A DNA stretch of 64,000 nucleotides from Pseudomonas hygromyciniae (GTDB lineage: Bacteria > Pseudomonadota > Gammaproteobacteria > Pseudomonadales > Pseudomonadaceae), in contig NZ_CP070506.1 in NCBI RefSeq assembly GCF_016925675.1, forward strand, positions 5,640,501 to 5,704,500, in the 5' to 3' direction. The notes beneath the pieces were generated by a model. That model worked only from the letters and a program-made list of their open reading frames with translations, made no database searches and had not been told where the DNA came from. Made by a program: the position numbers and the translations under genes. Within the stretch, counting starts at the first letter, position 1; each line of letters begins with the position of its first letter. Below, piece by piece: positions 30,451-39,191 of the stretch.

Positions 30451-30791
30451 GGAGGACGGCTATCTCACGGTAGCGACGCGCCTAGGTGGCGCCTCGGTAA
30501 ATAATATTCGATGCGCAACAGACTGTTTTTTAGCCAGCTTGTTCATGCGCAGCATTTTGTGAGGCGTGAATACAGCCTCAACAAATCGATTCAATATAGG
30601 ACTGAAGCGATAAAATCGGCGAAAAGCGGATTAAAACCGGGGAAACCCACCGATAACTCCATCTTTACGACGACTGGATCCGAAACGATATGACAGCCGC
30701 AGTGGCCGCCGCTAATACGGATCAGTATCCTAGCACCTCCTCGCCCGCCGACGCTAAGACCAAGCGGGCAGCCCAACAGGTTTAAAAACGA
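30451..30791. other. 341-bp region between divergent ftsY and the M16 gene
   Basis: Contains the start-side control regions of the ftsYEX operon and the M16 peptidase pair. It is AT-richer than its surroundings between 30580 and 30680. I find no clear sigma-70 box pair, hairpin terminator or REP here. The only coding suggestion is a 31-codon frame at 30690-30785. Confidence 0.6.
30690..30785 (+). CDS. Possible 31-aa leader ORF before the M16 gene (weak)
   Basis: ATG to TAA frame of 31 codons rich in Ala, Thr and Ser, ending 6 bp before the M16 ATG. A poor GGA lies about 9 bp before the ATG. It could be a translated leader or chance; no homologue is known to me. Confidence 0.2.
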   Translation: MTAAVAAANTDQYPSTSSPADAKTKRAAQQV

Positions 30792-32147
30792 ATGAATGCT
30801 CTAGCCCGCCGCGCCGCAGGCCTGCTGCTCAGCACAGTTTGTCTGCCCCTTTCAGCCTTGGCTGCCGACCCACAACCCACCCATGAATTCACCCTGGACA
30901 ACGGCCTCAAGGTCGTCGTGCGCGAAGACCATCGCGCCCCGGTGGTGGTCTCGCAGGTCTGGTACAAGGTCGGCTCCAGCTATGAAACCCCTGGCCAGAC
31001 CGGTTTGTCCCACGCCCTGGAACATATGATGTTCAAGGGCAGCTCCAAGACCGGCCCCGGCGAAGCCTCGCTGATCCTGCGCGACCTGGGCGCCGAAGAA
31101 AACGCCTTCACCAGCGACGACTACACCGCCTACTACCAAGTACTGGCCCGCGACCGCCTGGGCGTTGCCCTGGAGCTGGAAGCCGACCGCATGGCCACCC
31201 TGCGCCTGCCGGCCGACGAATTCAGCCGCGAGATCGAAGTCATCAAGGAGGAGCGCCGCCTGCGCACCGATGACAACCCGCTGTCCAAGGCCTTTGAACG
31301 TTTCAAGGCGATGGCCTACCCGGCTAGCGGCTACCACACGCCGACCATCGGCTGGATGGCCGACCTGGACCGCATGAAGGTCGAGGAACTGCGCCACTGG
31401 TACCAATCCTGGTACGTGCCAAACAACGCCACGCTGGTAGTGGTCGGCGACGTGACCCCGGATGAGGTGAAAACCCTGGCCCAGCGTTACTTCGGCCCGA
31501 TCCCCAAGCGCGACGTGCCACCGGCGAAAAAGCCCCTGGAGCTGGCCGAGCCGGGCGAGCGCCTGCTGACCCTGCATGTTCAGACCCAATTGCCGAGCGT
31601 CATCCTGGGCTTTAACGTCCCGGGCCTGGCCACCGCCGAAGACAAACGCTCGGTCAACGCCCTGCGCCTGATCTCGGCGCTGCTCGATGGCGGCTACAGC
31701 GCGCGCATCCCGAGCCAGCTGGAACGCGGTGAAGAACTGGTGTCCGCGGCCTCGACCAACTACGACGCCTATACCCGTGGCGACAGCCTGTTCACCTTGA
31801 GCGCCACGCCCAACCAGCAGAAGAAGAAAACCGTGGCCCAGGCCGAAGCCGGGCTCTGGCGCCTGCTGGACGAACTCAAGGCCAAGCCACCGACCGCCGA
31901 GGAGCTGGAACGCATCCGCGCCCAGGTCATTGCCGGCGTGGTCTACGAGCGCGACTCCATCACCAGCCAGGCCACGGCCATTGGCTCCCTGGAAACGGTC
32001 GGCCTGTCGTGGAAGCTGATGGACACCGAGCTTGCCGAGCTGCAAAGCGTGACACCCGAGGACATCCAGAAGGCCGCGCGCACGTATTTCACCCGCGAAC
32101 GCCTGAGTATCGCCCATGTCCTGCCCGAGGAGACCACTCATGAGTGA
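30792..32147 (+). CDS. M16 zinc peptidase, catalytic subunit
   Basis: 451-aa periplasmic protein with signal peptide (AAGLLLSTVCLPLSALAA). The inverted zinc motif HxxEH is intact: His74, Glu77 and His78 in SHALEHMMFKG, with the downstream Glu expected in the EENAFTSDD/VIKEERR region. The next gene encodes a partner lacking the motif, so the two probably form an active/inactive heterodimer as in other bacterial M16B pairs. Substrate unknown. Confidence 0.94.
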   Translation: MNALARRAAGLLLSTVCLPLSALAADPQPTHEFTLDNGLKVVVREDHRAPVVVSQVWYKVGSSYETPGQTGLSHALEHMMFKGSSKTGPGEASLILRDLGAEENAFTSDDYTAYYQVLARDRLGVALELEADRMATLRLPADEFSREIEVIKEERRLRTDDNPLSKAFERFKAMAYPASGYHTPTIGWMADLDRMKVEELRHWYQSWYVPNNATLVVVGDVTPDEVKTLAQRYFGPIPKRDVPPAKKPLELAEPGERLLTLHVQTQLPSVILGFNVPGLATAEDKRSVNALRLISALLDGGYSARIPSQLERGEELVSAASTNYDAYTRGDSLFTLSATPNQQKKKTVAQAEAGLWRLLDELKAKPPTAEELERIRAQVIAGVVYERDSITSQATAIGSLETVGLSWKLMDTELAELQSVTPEDIQKAARTYFTRERLSIAHVLPEETTHE

Positions 32148-33630
32148 TCGCAAAAACAACCGCCTGGTACTGCCCGGCCTGATCGTCGTGACCCTGGTGG
32201 CGGCAGTCGCGGTGTATATCGGTCGCCCGGACGACTCCGTTGCGAGCCCGGCACTGGAGCAGGCCAAGTCCAGCAAGACCCTGCAATCCCTGGCAGAGCT
32301 GGACGGAAAGAACCCAACCAACCGCCAGCTCAACGTGCAGACCTGGAATACCGCCGAAGGCGCCAAGGTGCTGTTCGTCGAGGCCCACGAACTGCCGATG
32401 TTCGACATGCGCATCCTGTTCGCCGCTGGCAGCAGCCAGGACGGCAACACGCCAGGCCTGGCCCTGCTGACCAACGCCATGCTCAACGAAGGCGTGCCGG
32501 GCAAGGACGTGGGGCAGATTGCCGCCGGTTTTGAAGGCCTGGGTGCCGATTTCAGCAACGGCGCCTACCGCGATATGGCGCTGGTCTCGCTGCGCAGCCT
32601 CAGTGCCGCCGACAAGCGCGACGCCGCCCTCACGCTGTTTGACCAGGTGATCGGCCAGCCGACCTTCCCTGCCGACTCCCTGGCGCGGATCAAGAACCAG
32701 CTGCTAGCCGGCTTCGAGTACCAGAAGCAGAACCCGGGCAAGCTGGCGAGTATCGAGCTGTTCAAGCGCCTGTACGGCGACCATCCCTATGCGCACCCGA
32801 GCGAAGGCACGCCTGAGAGCGTTCCGGCTATTACCCAGGCTCAGTTGAAGGCATTCCATGCCAAGGCCTATGCCGCTGGCAACGCGGTGATCGCGATGGT
32901 CGGCGACCTGTCCCGGGCCGACGCCGAGGCCATGGCGGCCAAGGTGTCCGCATCGCTGCCCAAGGGCCCGGCACTGGCGAAGATCGCCGAACCGACCGAG
33001 CCCAAGGCTGGCCTGGGGCATATCGAGTTTCCATCCAAGCAGACGCACCTGCTGTTCGCACAACTGGGCATCAACCGCGCCGACCCGGACTACGCCGCCC
33101 TGTCCCTGGGCAACCAGATCCTTGGCGGCGGTGGCTTTGGTACCCGCTTGATGAGCGAAGTACGTGAGAAGCGTGGCCTGACCTATGGCGTCTATTCGGG
33201 CTTCTCGCCGATGCAGGTGCGTGGCCCATTCATGATCAACCTGCAGACCCGCGCCGAAATGAGCGGTGGCACCTTGCGCCTGGTGGAGCAAGTGCTGGCC
33301 GACTACCTCAAGACCGGGCCAACGCAAAAAGAACTGGATGACGCCAAGCGCGAACTGGCCGGCAGCTTCCCGCTGTCTACCGCGAGCAACGCCGATATCG
33401 TCGGGCAACTGGGCGCCATGGGTTTCTACAACCTGCCGCTCAATTACCTGGAAGATTTCATGAAGCAATCCCAGGCCCTGACCGTAGAGCAGGTCAAGGC
33501 CGCCATGAACAAACACTTGAGCAGCGATAAAATGGTGATCGTGACCGCTGGTCCCACCACCGCGCAAAAGCCACTACCGCCCCCCACTGATAAACCTGCC
33601 GAGCAGCCGCTCGGGGTTCCGGAGCATTAA
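32140..33630 (+). CDS. M16 peptidase-like partner, non-catalytic
   Basis: 496-aa protein with an N-terminal membrane anchor (LVLPGLIVVTLVAAVAVYI). The M16 fold is kept, but where the partner has HALEH this one reads LLTNAML (about residue 113), so the zinc site is absent. It keeps the C-terminal R-Y-like motif region (REKRGLTYGVYSGF) that contributes to substrate binding in M16 dimers. It starts inside the end of the catalytic gene (8-bp overlap). ATG 32140 is preferred to the longer frame at 32116. Confidence 0.93.
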   Translation: MSDRKNNRLVLPGLIVVTLVAAVAVYIGRPDDSVASPALEQAKSSKTLQSLAELDGKNPTNRQLNVQTWNTAEGAKVLFVEAHELPMFDMRILFAAGSSQDGNTPGLALLTNAMLNEGVPGKDVGQIAAGFEGLGADFSNGAYRDMALVSLRSLSAADKRDAALTLFDQVIGQPTFPADSLARIKNQLLAGFEYQKQNPGKLASIELFKRLYGDHPYAHPSEGTPESVPAITQAQLKAFHAKAYAAGNAVIAMVGDLSRADAEAMAAKVSASLPKGPALAKIAEPTEPKAGLGHIEFPSKQTHLLFAQLGINRADPDYAALSLGNQILGGGGFGTRLMSEVREKRGLTYGVYSGFSPMQVRGPFMINLQTRAEMSGGTLRLVEQVLADYLKTGPTQKELDDAKRELAGSFPLSTASNADIVGQLGAMGFYNLPLNYLEDFMKQSQALTVEQVKAAMNKHLSSDKMVIVTAGPTTAQKPLPPPTDKPAEQPLGVPEH

Positions 33631-34244
33631 TGGCCAGTCCATCGCGCCCTAAAAAACCTGTCCATAACGTTCATAACGGTGTGGGCCAACTGCGCATCAT
33701 TGGCGGCCAATGGCGCAGTCGCAAGCTGAGCTTTCCCGATGTGGTGGGCCTACGCCCCACCCCGGATCGAGTCCGCGAGACCTTGTTCAATTGGCTCGCG
33801 CCGTACATCGAGGGGGCCAAGGTACTTGACCCGTTTGCTGGCAGTGGCGCGCTGTTCCTCGAGTCCCTGTCCCGTGGCGCCGCCCTGGGCCAGGCCCTGG
33901 ACGCGAGCAACGTGGCGGTTTCCAGCCTGCGCGAGCACCTGGGCACACTGCGTTGCACCACCGGCCATGTACAGACCGCCGATGCCCTGCGCTACCTGGA
34001 AACCCAGCCGGCCAGTGCATTCGATGTGGTGTTCCTCGACCCGCCGTTCAACCAGAACCTGTTGCCAACCGTCTGCGCACTGCTGGAAGAGCGCCAATGG
34101 CTGGCCGATGACGCCTGGGTCTACACCGAAAGCGAGACCGCGCCGTCGACCCTGGGCCTGCCCGGCAACTGGCGCCTGCACCGCGAGCAAAAATCCGGGC
34201 GGGTGTATTACGCGCTGTGGCAAAGAACGCTGCCGACCGCTTAA
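33630..34244 (+). CDS. rsmD: RsmD, 16S rRNA m2G966 methyltransferase
   Basis: 204-aa SAM enzyme. LRIIGGQWRSRKLSFP at the N-terminus, VLDPFAGSGALFLESLSRGA (SAM motif, about 67-86) and the catalytic DPPF in VVFLDPPFNQN are present. Starts in the stop codon of the M16 partner (TAATG). Confidence 0.95.
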   Translation: MASPSRPKKPVHNVHNGVGQLRIIGGQWRSRKLSFPDVVGLRPTPDRVRETLFNWLAPYIEGAKVLDPFAGSGALFLESLSRGAALGQALDASNVAVSSLREHLGTLRCTTGHVQTADALRYLETQPASAFDVVFLDPPFNQNLLPTVCALLEERQWLADDAWVYTESETAPSTLGLPGNWRLHREQKSGRVYYALWQRTLPTA

Positions 34245-34257
34245 ATCGTGGCTAGGA

Positions 34258-34273
34258 GGCTTGCCGGCAAGCC
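34258..34273. repeat. 16-bp palindrome after rsmD
   Basis: Perfect palindrome GGCTTGCCGGCAAGCC located 13 bp after the rsmD stop, followed by two long C runs (34272-34277, 34281-34288). It may be a degenerate REP; no T tract, so not a convincing terminator. Confidence 0.5.
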
Positions 34274-34295
34274 CCCCTCGCCCCCCCCTTAAGAG

Positions 34296-35312
34296 TTGTG
34301 TCGAGACCGTGATCGTGCCGAACCCCGCCAACCGTTTCACCCCCAGCCTTCGGCCTCGGTAACCCCCCACCTGCAAACGTTGTGGGGCCCACTCTGGCGC
34401 CCCACCACCCACCTCGATCGCCAGCGCGAGCGCCTGTGGCTGGAAGATGGTGACTTCCTCGACTTCGACTGGCATGGCCCCCACGACCCGCACGCACCAC
34501 TGGTGCTGGTACTGCATGGCCTGACAGGCTCGTCCAACTCGCCCTACGTCGCCGGCCTGCAAAAAGCCTTGGCCAGCCAAGGCTGGGCCAGCGTCGCCCT
34601 GAACTGGCGCGGTTGTTCCGGCGAACCCAACCTGCTAGCCCGCAGTTACCATTCAGGCGCCAGTGAAGACCTGGCGGCCGCTATTGCGCACCTGCGGGCC
34701 AAGCGACCGTTGGCGCCACTGTATGCCGTGGGTTACTCCCTGGGTGGCAATGTGCTGCTCAAGCACCTGGGCGAAACCGGTGACAACTCCGGCCTACAGG
34801 GAGCTGCGGCGGTGTCGGTGCCGTTTCGCCTGGACCAGTGCGCCGACCGCATCGGCCTGGGGTTTTCACGGGTCTATCAAAAGCATTTCATGCGCGAGAT
34901 GCTCGACTACATCCGGGTCAAGCAGCGCCAGTTCCTGGCGGACGGACGCGAAGAAGCGCTGAAAACCCTGGCCGAACTGGGCTCGCTGGAGAAAATGCGC
35001 ACGTTCTGGGATTTTGACGGCCGCGTCACCGCACCGCTGCATGGCTACCTGAGTGCCGAGGACTATTACCGACGGGCGTCGAGTCGTTACTTCCTCGGGG
35101 CGATCCGCACGCCGACGCTGATCATCCAGGCGGCGGATGATCCTTTTGTGTTTGCCCACAGCTTGCCCCTGGCCAGCGAACTGTCGGACTGCACCGAGTT
35201 TGAACTGCAGGCCAAGGGCGGGCATGTGGGGTTTGTCGACGGCTCGCTGAAGACGCCTGGGTACTACCTGGAGCGGCGGATACCGCAATGGTTACGGGTA
35301 AAACACGGTTAA
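34296..35312 (+). CDS. Alpha/beta hydrolase (YheT-like), N-terminus apparently frameshifted
   Basis: 338-aa reading of an alpha/beta-hydrolase of the YheT/ABHD1-3 type: LVLHGLTGSSNSPYV (oxyanion loop), nucleophile elbow GYSLGGN (Ser about residue 148), and late Asp (AADDPF) and His (KGGHVGFV). Substrate unknown. The first ~20 residues in this frame do not look like the family. The family-like start is spread over two other frames: PANRFTP from a GTG at 34309, then AFGLGN, then PHLQTLWGPLW in the main frame. Each junction is a C run with one extra C (34330-34334 and 34353-34358). See findings. Confidence 0.75.
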   Translation: MCRDRDRAEPRQPFHPQPSASVTPHLQTLWGPLWRPTTHLDRQRERLWLEDGDFLDFDWHGPHDPHAPLVLVLHGLTGSSNSPYVAGLQKALASQGWASVALNWRGCSGEPNLLARSYHSGASEDLAAAIAHLRAKRPLAPLYAVGYSLGGNVLLKHLGETGDNSGLQGAAAVSVPFRLDQCADRIGLGFSRVYQKHFMREMLDYIRVKQRQFLADGREEALKTLAELGSLEKMRTFWDFDGRVTAPLHGYLSAEDYYRRASSRYFLGAIRTPTLIIQAADDPFVFAHSLPLASELSDCTEFELQAKGGHVGFVDGSLKTPGYYLERRIPQWLRVKHG

Positions 35313-35314
35313 TC

Positions 35315-35406
35315 ATGTGGGAGCGGGCTTGCTCGCGAATGCGGCGTTTCAGCTAATAAATTCGCTGGCTGGCACACCGCATTCGCGGGCAATCCCGCTC
35401 CTACAT
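35315..35406. repeat. REPIN, family A, degenerate right arm
   Basis: Left arm GTGGGAGCGGGCTTGCTCGCG is intact; right arm has changes (CGGGCAATCCCGCTCCTAC). Lies between the convergent hydrolase and sulfurtransferase genes. Confidence 0.75.
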
Positions 35407-35425
35407 TTGATCGCGGATTACCCAC

Positions 35426-36280
35426 TTAATCGCCGGTAGCAATTTCGCGCTGCGGATCAGTGATCCACTCACTCCACGATCCCGCATACAACTTGCCCAA
35501 CGGATACCCCGCCAGGCTCAGGGCAAACAGGTTGTGGCACGCTGTCACGCCCGAGCCGCAATACGCCACCAACTCATCCGGCGAACGACCTTGCAATTTG
35601 CCGGTAAACCGCTGGCGGAGCTGTTCCACCGGCAAAAAGCGCCCGTCACTGCCTAGGTTCTCGTTGAACGCCGCACATTGCGCCCCGGGAATATGCCCGG
35701 CAATCGGGTCGATCGGTTCCATTTCGCCGCGAAAGCGCGGCAAGGCACGGGCGTCGATCAGCGTCAGGCCCGGCTGACCCAGGCGTTTTTGCAGGTGTTC
35801 GGCATCCAGCAGCAGATGGTTGTCCGGACTGCCGGTAAAGGTGCCGGGCTCGGTGCTCGGCGCATCCAGGCTCAAGGGGAAACCAGCGCTATGCCAGGCC
35901 TTCAGCCCGCCGTCGAGGATCGACACGCCGTCGCGCTTGCCCAGCCAGGCCAGCAGCCACCAGGCACGGGCGGCATACGCGCCCGGGCCGTCGTCATACA
36001 GCACGATCTCGCTGTCGCCGTTGATGCCCCAGGCCTGCAACTGCTGGACCAGCGCCTGGGGCGCCGGTAGCGGATGGCGACCGGTCACGCCCTTGGTCAC
36101 CGGCCCGCTGAGGTGGCGCTCCAGGTCCGCATACTGCGCGCCCTCGATGTGCCCCTCGGCGTAGCTGCAACGCCCGTAATCCGGGTCTTCCAGGGCAAAG
36201 CGGCAATCGAGGATGACGAGGCCTGCGTGCTTCTGGCGTTCGGCCAGTTGTTGCGGGCTGATCAGTTGCGCAAGCGGCAT
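35426..36280 (-). CDS. sseA: Thiosulfate/3-mercaptopyruvate sulfurtransferase
   Basis: 284-aa protein with two rhodanese domains. Active-site loop is CGSGVTAC with nucleophile Cys241; the CG[S/T]GVT form is that of mercaptopyruvate sulfurtransferases rather than classic rhodanese (CRxGxR). The N-terminal domain lacks a catalytic Cys, as expected. Confidence 0.9.
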   Translation of the reverse strand: MPLAQLISPQQLAERQKHAGLVILDCRFALEDPDYGRCSYAEGHIEGAQYADLERHLSGPVTKGVTGRHPLPAPQALVQQLQAWGINGDSEIVLYDDGPGAYAARAWWLLAWLGKRDGVSILDGGLKAWHSAGFPLSLDAPSTEPGTFTGSPDNHLLLDAEHLQKRLGQPGLTLIDARALPRFRGEMEPIDPIAGHIPGAQCAAFNENLGSDGRFLPVEQLRQRFTGKLQGRSPDELVAYCGSGVTACHNLFALSLAGYPLGKLYAGSWSEWITDPQREIATGD

Positions 36281-36313
36281 AACGAACTCCTGGAAATATG
36301 TTCGGGAAAGGGC

Positions 36314-36985
36314 CTACTTCACTTCTTCCAGTGCCTGACTCAACGGCACGTAAAACTCCTTGAACAACGCGTCCACGGCTTCTTTGGCCTGGGGCGTGAT
36401 AAACCCTGCCTCCAGCACCAGCACCTGGTACACCCCGCGCTTGATTGCCTCGGCACTCAGGTGCGCGGAGTTCTCGTTGGTGGTGCACAAAAAGCGCACC
36501 CAGGAGGTGAGGATAATCCACGCGTTGAGGGTCAAGGCTTCGGTCTGCACCGGGTCCATGTTCAGGATCCCCGCCTCGACAAACCCCCGGTAAATCGCGC
36601 CACCCTGGATCAGGCAGCGCTGGGAGAAGCGCCGGTAACCGGTGGCCAGTTCCGGGTCGCTTTCCAGCAGATGCTCAAGATCGCGGTGCAGAAAACGATA
36701 GCGCCACATGCCCGCCAGCACCGCCTGCAGGTAGAAGCGCTTGTCCTCGACCACCATGGCGCGCCCCTGGGGCGGGCGCAGGAAACTGTCCACCAATGCT
36801 TCGTACTCACGAAACAGCACCGCGATAATCGCCTGCTTGTTCGGGAAGTGGTAGTACAGGTTGCCCGGGGATATTTCCATATGGGCGGCAATATGGTTGG
36901 TGCTGATGCTGCGCTCGCCCTGCTGGTTGAACAGCTCCAGGCTGGTTTGCACAATGCGTTCGCTGGTCTTTACTCGTGGTGCCAT
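36314..36985 (-). CDS. TetR-family transcriptional regulator
   Basis: 223-aa repressor-like protein. N-terminal helix-turn-helix: RIVQTSLELFNQQGERSIST followed by NHIAAHMEISPGNLYYHFPNK. Divergent from the aldehyde dehydrogenase with ~147 bp between, so control of the ALDH/Tat protein/GMC genes is a reasonable inference. ATG 36985 preferred over the frame to 37015. Ligand unknown. Confidence 0.92.
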   Translation of the reverse strand: MAPRVKTSERIVQTSLELFNQQGERSISTNHIAAHMEISPGNLYYHFPNKQAIIAVLFREYEALVDSFLRPPQGRAMVVEDKRFYLQAVLAGMWRYRFLHRDLEHLLESDPELATGYRRFSQRCLIQGGAIYRGFVEAGILNMDPVQTEALTLNAWIILTSWVRFLCTTNENSAHLSAEAIKRGVYQVLVLEAGFITPQAKEAVDALFKEFYVPLSQALEEVK

Positions 36986-37132
36986 AGGGGATCGGCTTCT
37001 TGAATCCTGATACAAACATCTTACGGTCTATCCTTGCCAGGATAAAACTGCATGTTGCAGCGAAGGCATTTGACAAAATAGAGTAATGACTCTAAAAACG
37101 CAGGTATTCCAATAACAATCGGGAACTGCGTC

Positions 37133-38560
37133 ATGTCTGCCAACGTTGCTTACTTGCAAGATTCCCAGGCGCTGGACCAACTCCAGGACCTGTTCGCTGC
37201 CCAGCGCCGCGCCTACGCAGCCAACCCGATGCCACCGGCGGCGCAACGCCAGCAGTGGCTCAAGGCCTTGCGCGACCTGCTCAGCGACGAGCGCCAGGCG
37301 CTGATCGAGGCCATCAGCAACGATTTCAGCCATCGCAGTGCCGACGAAACCCTGTTCGCCGAGCTGATGCCCAGCCTGCATGGCATCCACTACGCCAGCA
37401 AACACCTCAAGGGCTGGATGAAACCGTCGCGCCGCGCTGTAGGTATAGCCTTCCAACCGGCATCTGCCAAAGTGATCTATCAACCCCTGGGGGTCATCGG
37501 GGTGATCGTGCCCTGGAACTACCCGCTGTACCTGGCTATCGGCCCGCTGGTCGGTGCGTTGGCGGCAGGTAACCGGGTGATGCTCAAGCTCAGCGAATCC
37601 ACCCCGGCCACTGGCCAGTTGCTCAAGAACCTGCTGGCGCAAATCTTCCCCGAAGACCTGGTGTGCGTGGTGCTCGGCGAAGCCGAAGTGGGCATGGCGT
37701 TTTCCAAACTGCCTTTTGATCACCTGCTGTTCACCGGCGCCACCAGCATCGGCAAGCACGTCATGCGCGCCGCCGCCGAGCACCTGACTCCGGTCACTCT
37801 GGAGCTGGGCGGTAAATCCCCGGCGATTGTCTCGGCGGATGTGCCGCTCAAGGATGCCGCCGAACGGATCGCCTTCGGCAAGGCATTGAATGCGGGGCAG
37901 ACCTGTGTGGCGCCGGACTATGTGCTGGTCCCCGAGGATCGGGTGGATGGCTTCGTCGCGGCCTACACCCAGGCGGTACGCGGGTTTTATCCGACCCTGG
38001 CCGATAACCCGGACTACACCGCCATCATCAACGAGCGACAACTCGCCCGGCTCAATGCCTACGTCAAGGACGCCACCGACAAAGGCGCGACCCTTGTGCC
38101 GCTCTACGACCAGGGCCAGGCCCGGCGCATGGCCCATAGCCTGCTGCTGAACGTCAGCGATGAAATGACCGTGATGCAGGACGAGATTTTCGGCCCGGTG
38201 CTGCCCATCGTGCCCTATCGCGGGATCGACCAAGCCTTCGCCTACATCAACCAGCGCCCTCGCCCACTGGCGCTGTATTACTTCGGCTACAACAAGGCTG
38301 AACAGAATCGCGTACTCCACGAAACCCATTCCGGCGGCGTGTGCCTGAACGACACCCTGCTGCATGTGGCCCAGGACGATATGCCTTTTGGCGGCATCGG
38401 CCCTTCGGGCATGGGCCACTACCATGGCCATGAAGGTTTCCTCACCTTCAGCAAGGCCAAGGGCGTGCTGATCAAACAACGCCTGAATGCGGCCAAGCTG
38501 ATTTACCCGCCGTATGGCAAAGCCATCCAGAAACTGATCCAGAAGCTGTTCGTGCGCTAA
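37133..38560 (+). CDS. Aldehyde dehydrogenase (coniferyl-aldehyde-dehydrogenase-like)
   Basis: 475-aa NAD(P)-dependent enzyme. Catalytic Cys258 in NAGQTCVAPDY and general base Glu224 in LELGGKSPAIV are present; VIGVIVPWNYPLYLAIGPL is the cofactor region. The PDY after the Cys and the C-terminal LFVR ending resemble CalB-type coniferyl aldehyde dehydrogenases and long-chain aldehyde dehydrogenases with a membrane-associating tail. Next to a GMC oxidoreductase, which could supply its aldehyde. Confidence 0.88.
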   Translation: MSANVAYLQDSQALDQLQDLFAAQRRAYAANPMPPAAQRQQWLKALRDLLSDERQALIEAISNDFSHRSADETLFAELMPSLHGIHYASKHLKGWMKPSRRAVGIAFQPASAKVIYQPLGVIGVIVPWNYPLYLAIGPLVGALAAGNRVMLKLSESTPATGQLLKNLLAQIFPEDLVCVVLGEAEVGMAFSKLPFDHLLFTGATSIGKHVMRAAAEHLTPVTLELGGKSPAIVSADVPLKDAAERIAFGKALNAGQTCVAPDYVLVPEDRVDGFVAAYTQAVRGFYPTLADNPDYTAIINERQLARLNAYVKDATDKGATLVPLYDQGQARRMAHSLLLNVSDEMTVMQDEIFGPVLPIVPYRGIDQAFAYINQRPRPLALYYFGYNKAEQNRVLHETHSGGVCLNDTLLHVAQDDMPFGGIGPSGMGHYHGHEGFLTFSKAKGVLIKQRLNAAKLIYPPYGKAIQKLIQKLFVR

Positions 38561-38588
38561 AACCGTTATCACTGGGACAACAATAAAA

Positions 38589-39134
38589 ATGAACCCTAGC
38601 CTGACTGAATCACCTGCGCTGTCGCGGCGCGGCGTCTTGAAAATCGGCCTGTGCGCCAGCGCCTTCCTGGCGACTGCAGGCCTTGGTGCCAGCCTCAGCG
38701 GCTGCTCCAGCAGCACCCCCGCCAGCGGCTTTGCCATGCTGCGCAACAGCGACCTGCCGTTTTTGCGCGCGGTGATCCCAGTGTTGCTAGAGGGCGCGGC
38801 CAGCGCCGAGGTCGTGGCGGCGGGTATCGAAGACACCCTGAAAAAACTCGATTACAGCCTGCAGCACCTGTCGCCGGAGATGTTCAAGCTGACCCAGCAG
38901 TTGTTCGACGTGCTCGGCATGGCCGTCACCCGGGGTCCACTGACTGGCATCTGGGGCAGTTGGGAAAACGCCAGCAGCGAGCAGATCCGCAACTTCCTGC
39001 ATCGCTGGGAGAACAGTTTCCTCAACCTGCTGCGCATGGGCCAGGGCTCGCTGCTCAAGCTGGTGATCATGGCCTGGTACTTCCGACCCGAGTCCTGGGC
39101 CCATTGCGGGTACCCCGGGCCACCGAGGATCTAG
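38589..39134 (+). CDS. Tat-signal lipoprotein, probable small subunit of the GMC oxidoreductase
   Basis: 181-aa protein. It begins with a twin-arginine signal (SRRGVLKIG, residues 12-20), a hydrophobic stretch and a lipobox-like LSGC (Cys about residue 38). The remainder is helical, without known motifs. It is 29 bp after the aldehyde dehydrogenase and 57 bp before a GMC enzyme that has no signal of its own. Gluconate-dehydrogenase-type enzymes use a small Tat-signal subunit to carry the flavoprotein out, and the same is inferred here. Confidence 0.75.
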   Translation: MNPSLTESPALSRRGVLKIGLCASAFLATAGLGASLSGCSSSTPASGFAMLRNSDLPFLRAVIPVLLEGAASAEVVAAGIEDTLKKLDYSLQHLSPEMFKLTQQLFDVLGMAVTRGPLTGIWGSWENASSEQIRNFLHRWENSFLNLLRMGQGSLLKLVIMAWYFRPESWAHCGYPGPPRI

Positions 39135-39191
39135 CCTGGGTAACCCACATTGATAGCCACTCCGTAGCCAAAACAATAAGAGAACAAGCTG

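Noticed and set aside
30852..32558. 568-codon minus-strand frame opposite the M16 genes
   Set aside because: Low-complexity Gly/Ala/Gln/His-rich shadow; the plus-strand genes carry signal peptides and catalytic motifs.
37028..38836. 602-codon minus-strand frame opposite the aldehyde dehydrogenase
   Set aside because: Shadow frame without recognisable domains; the plus strand encodes an intact enzyme.
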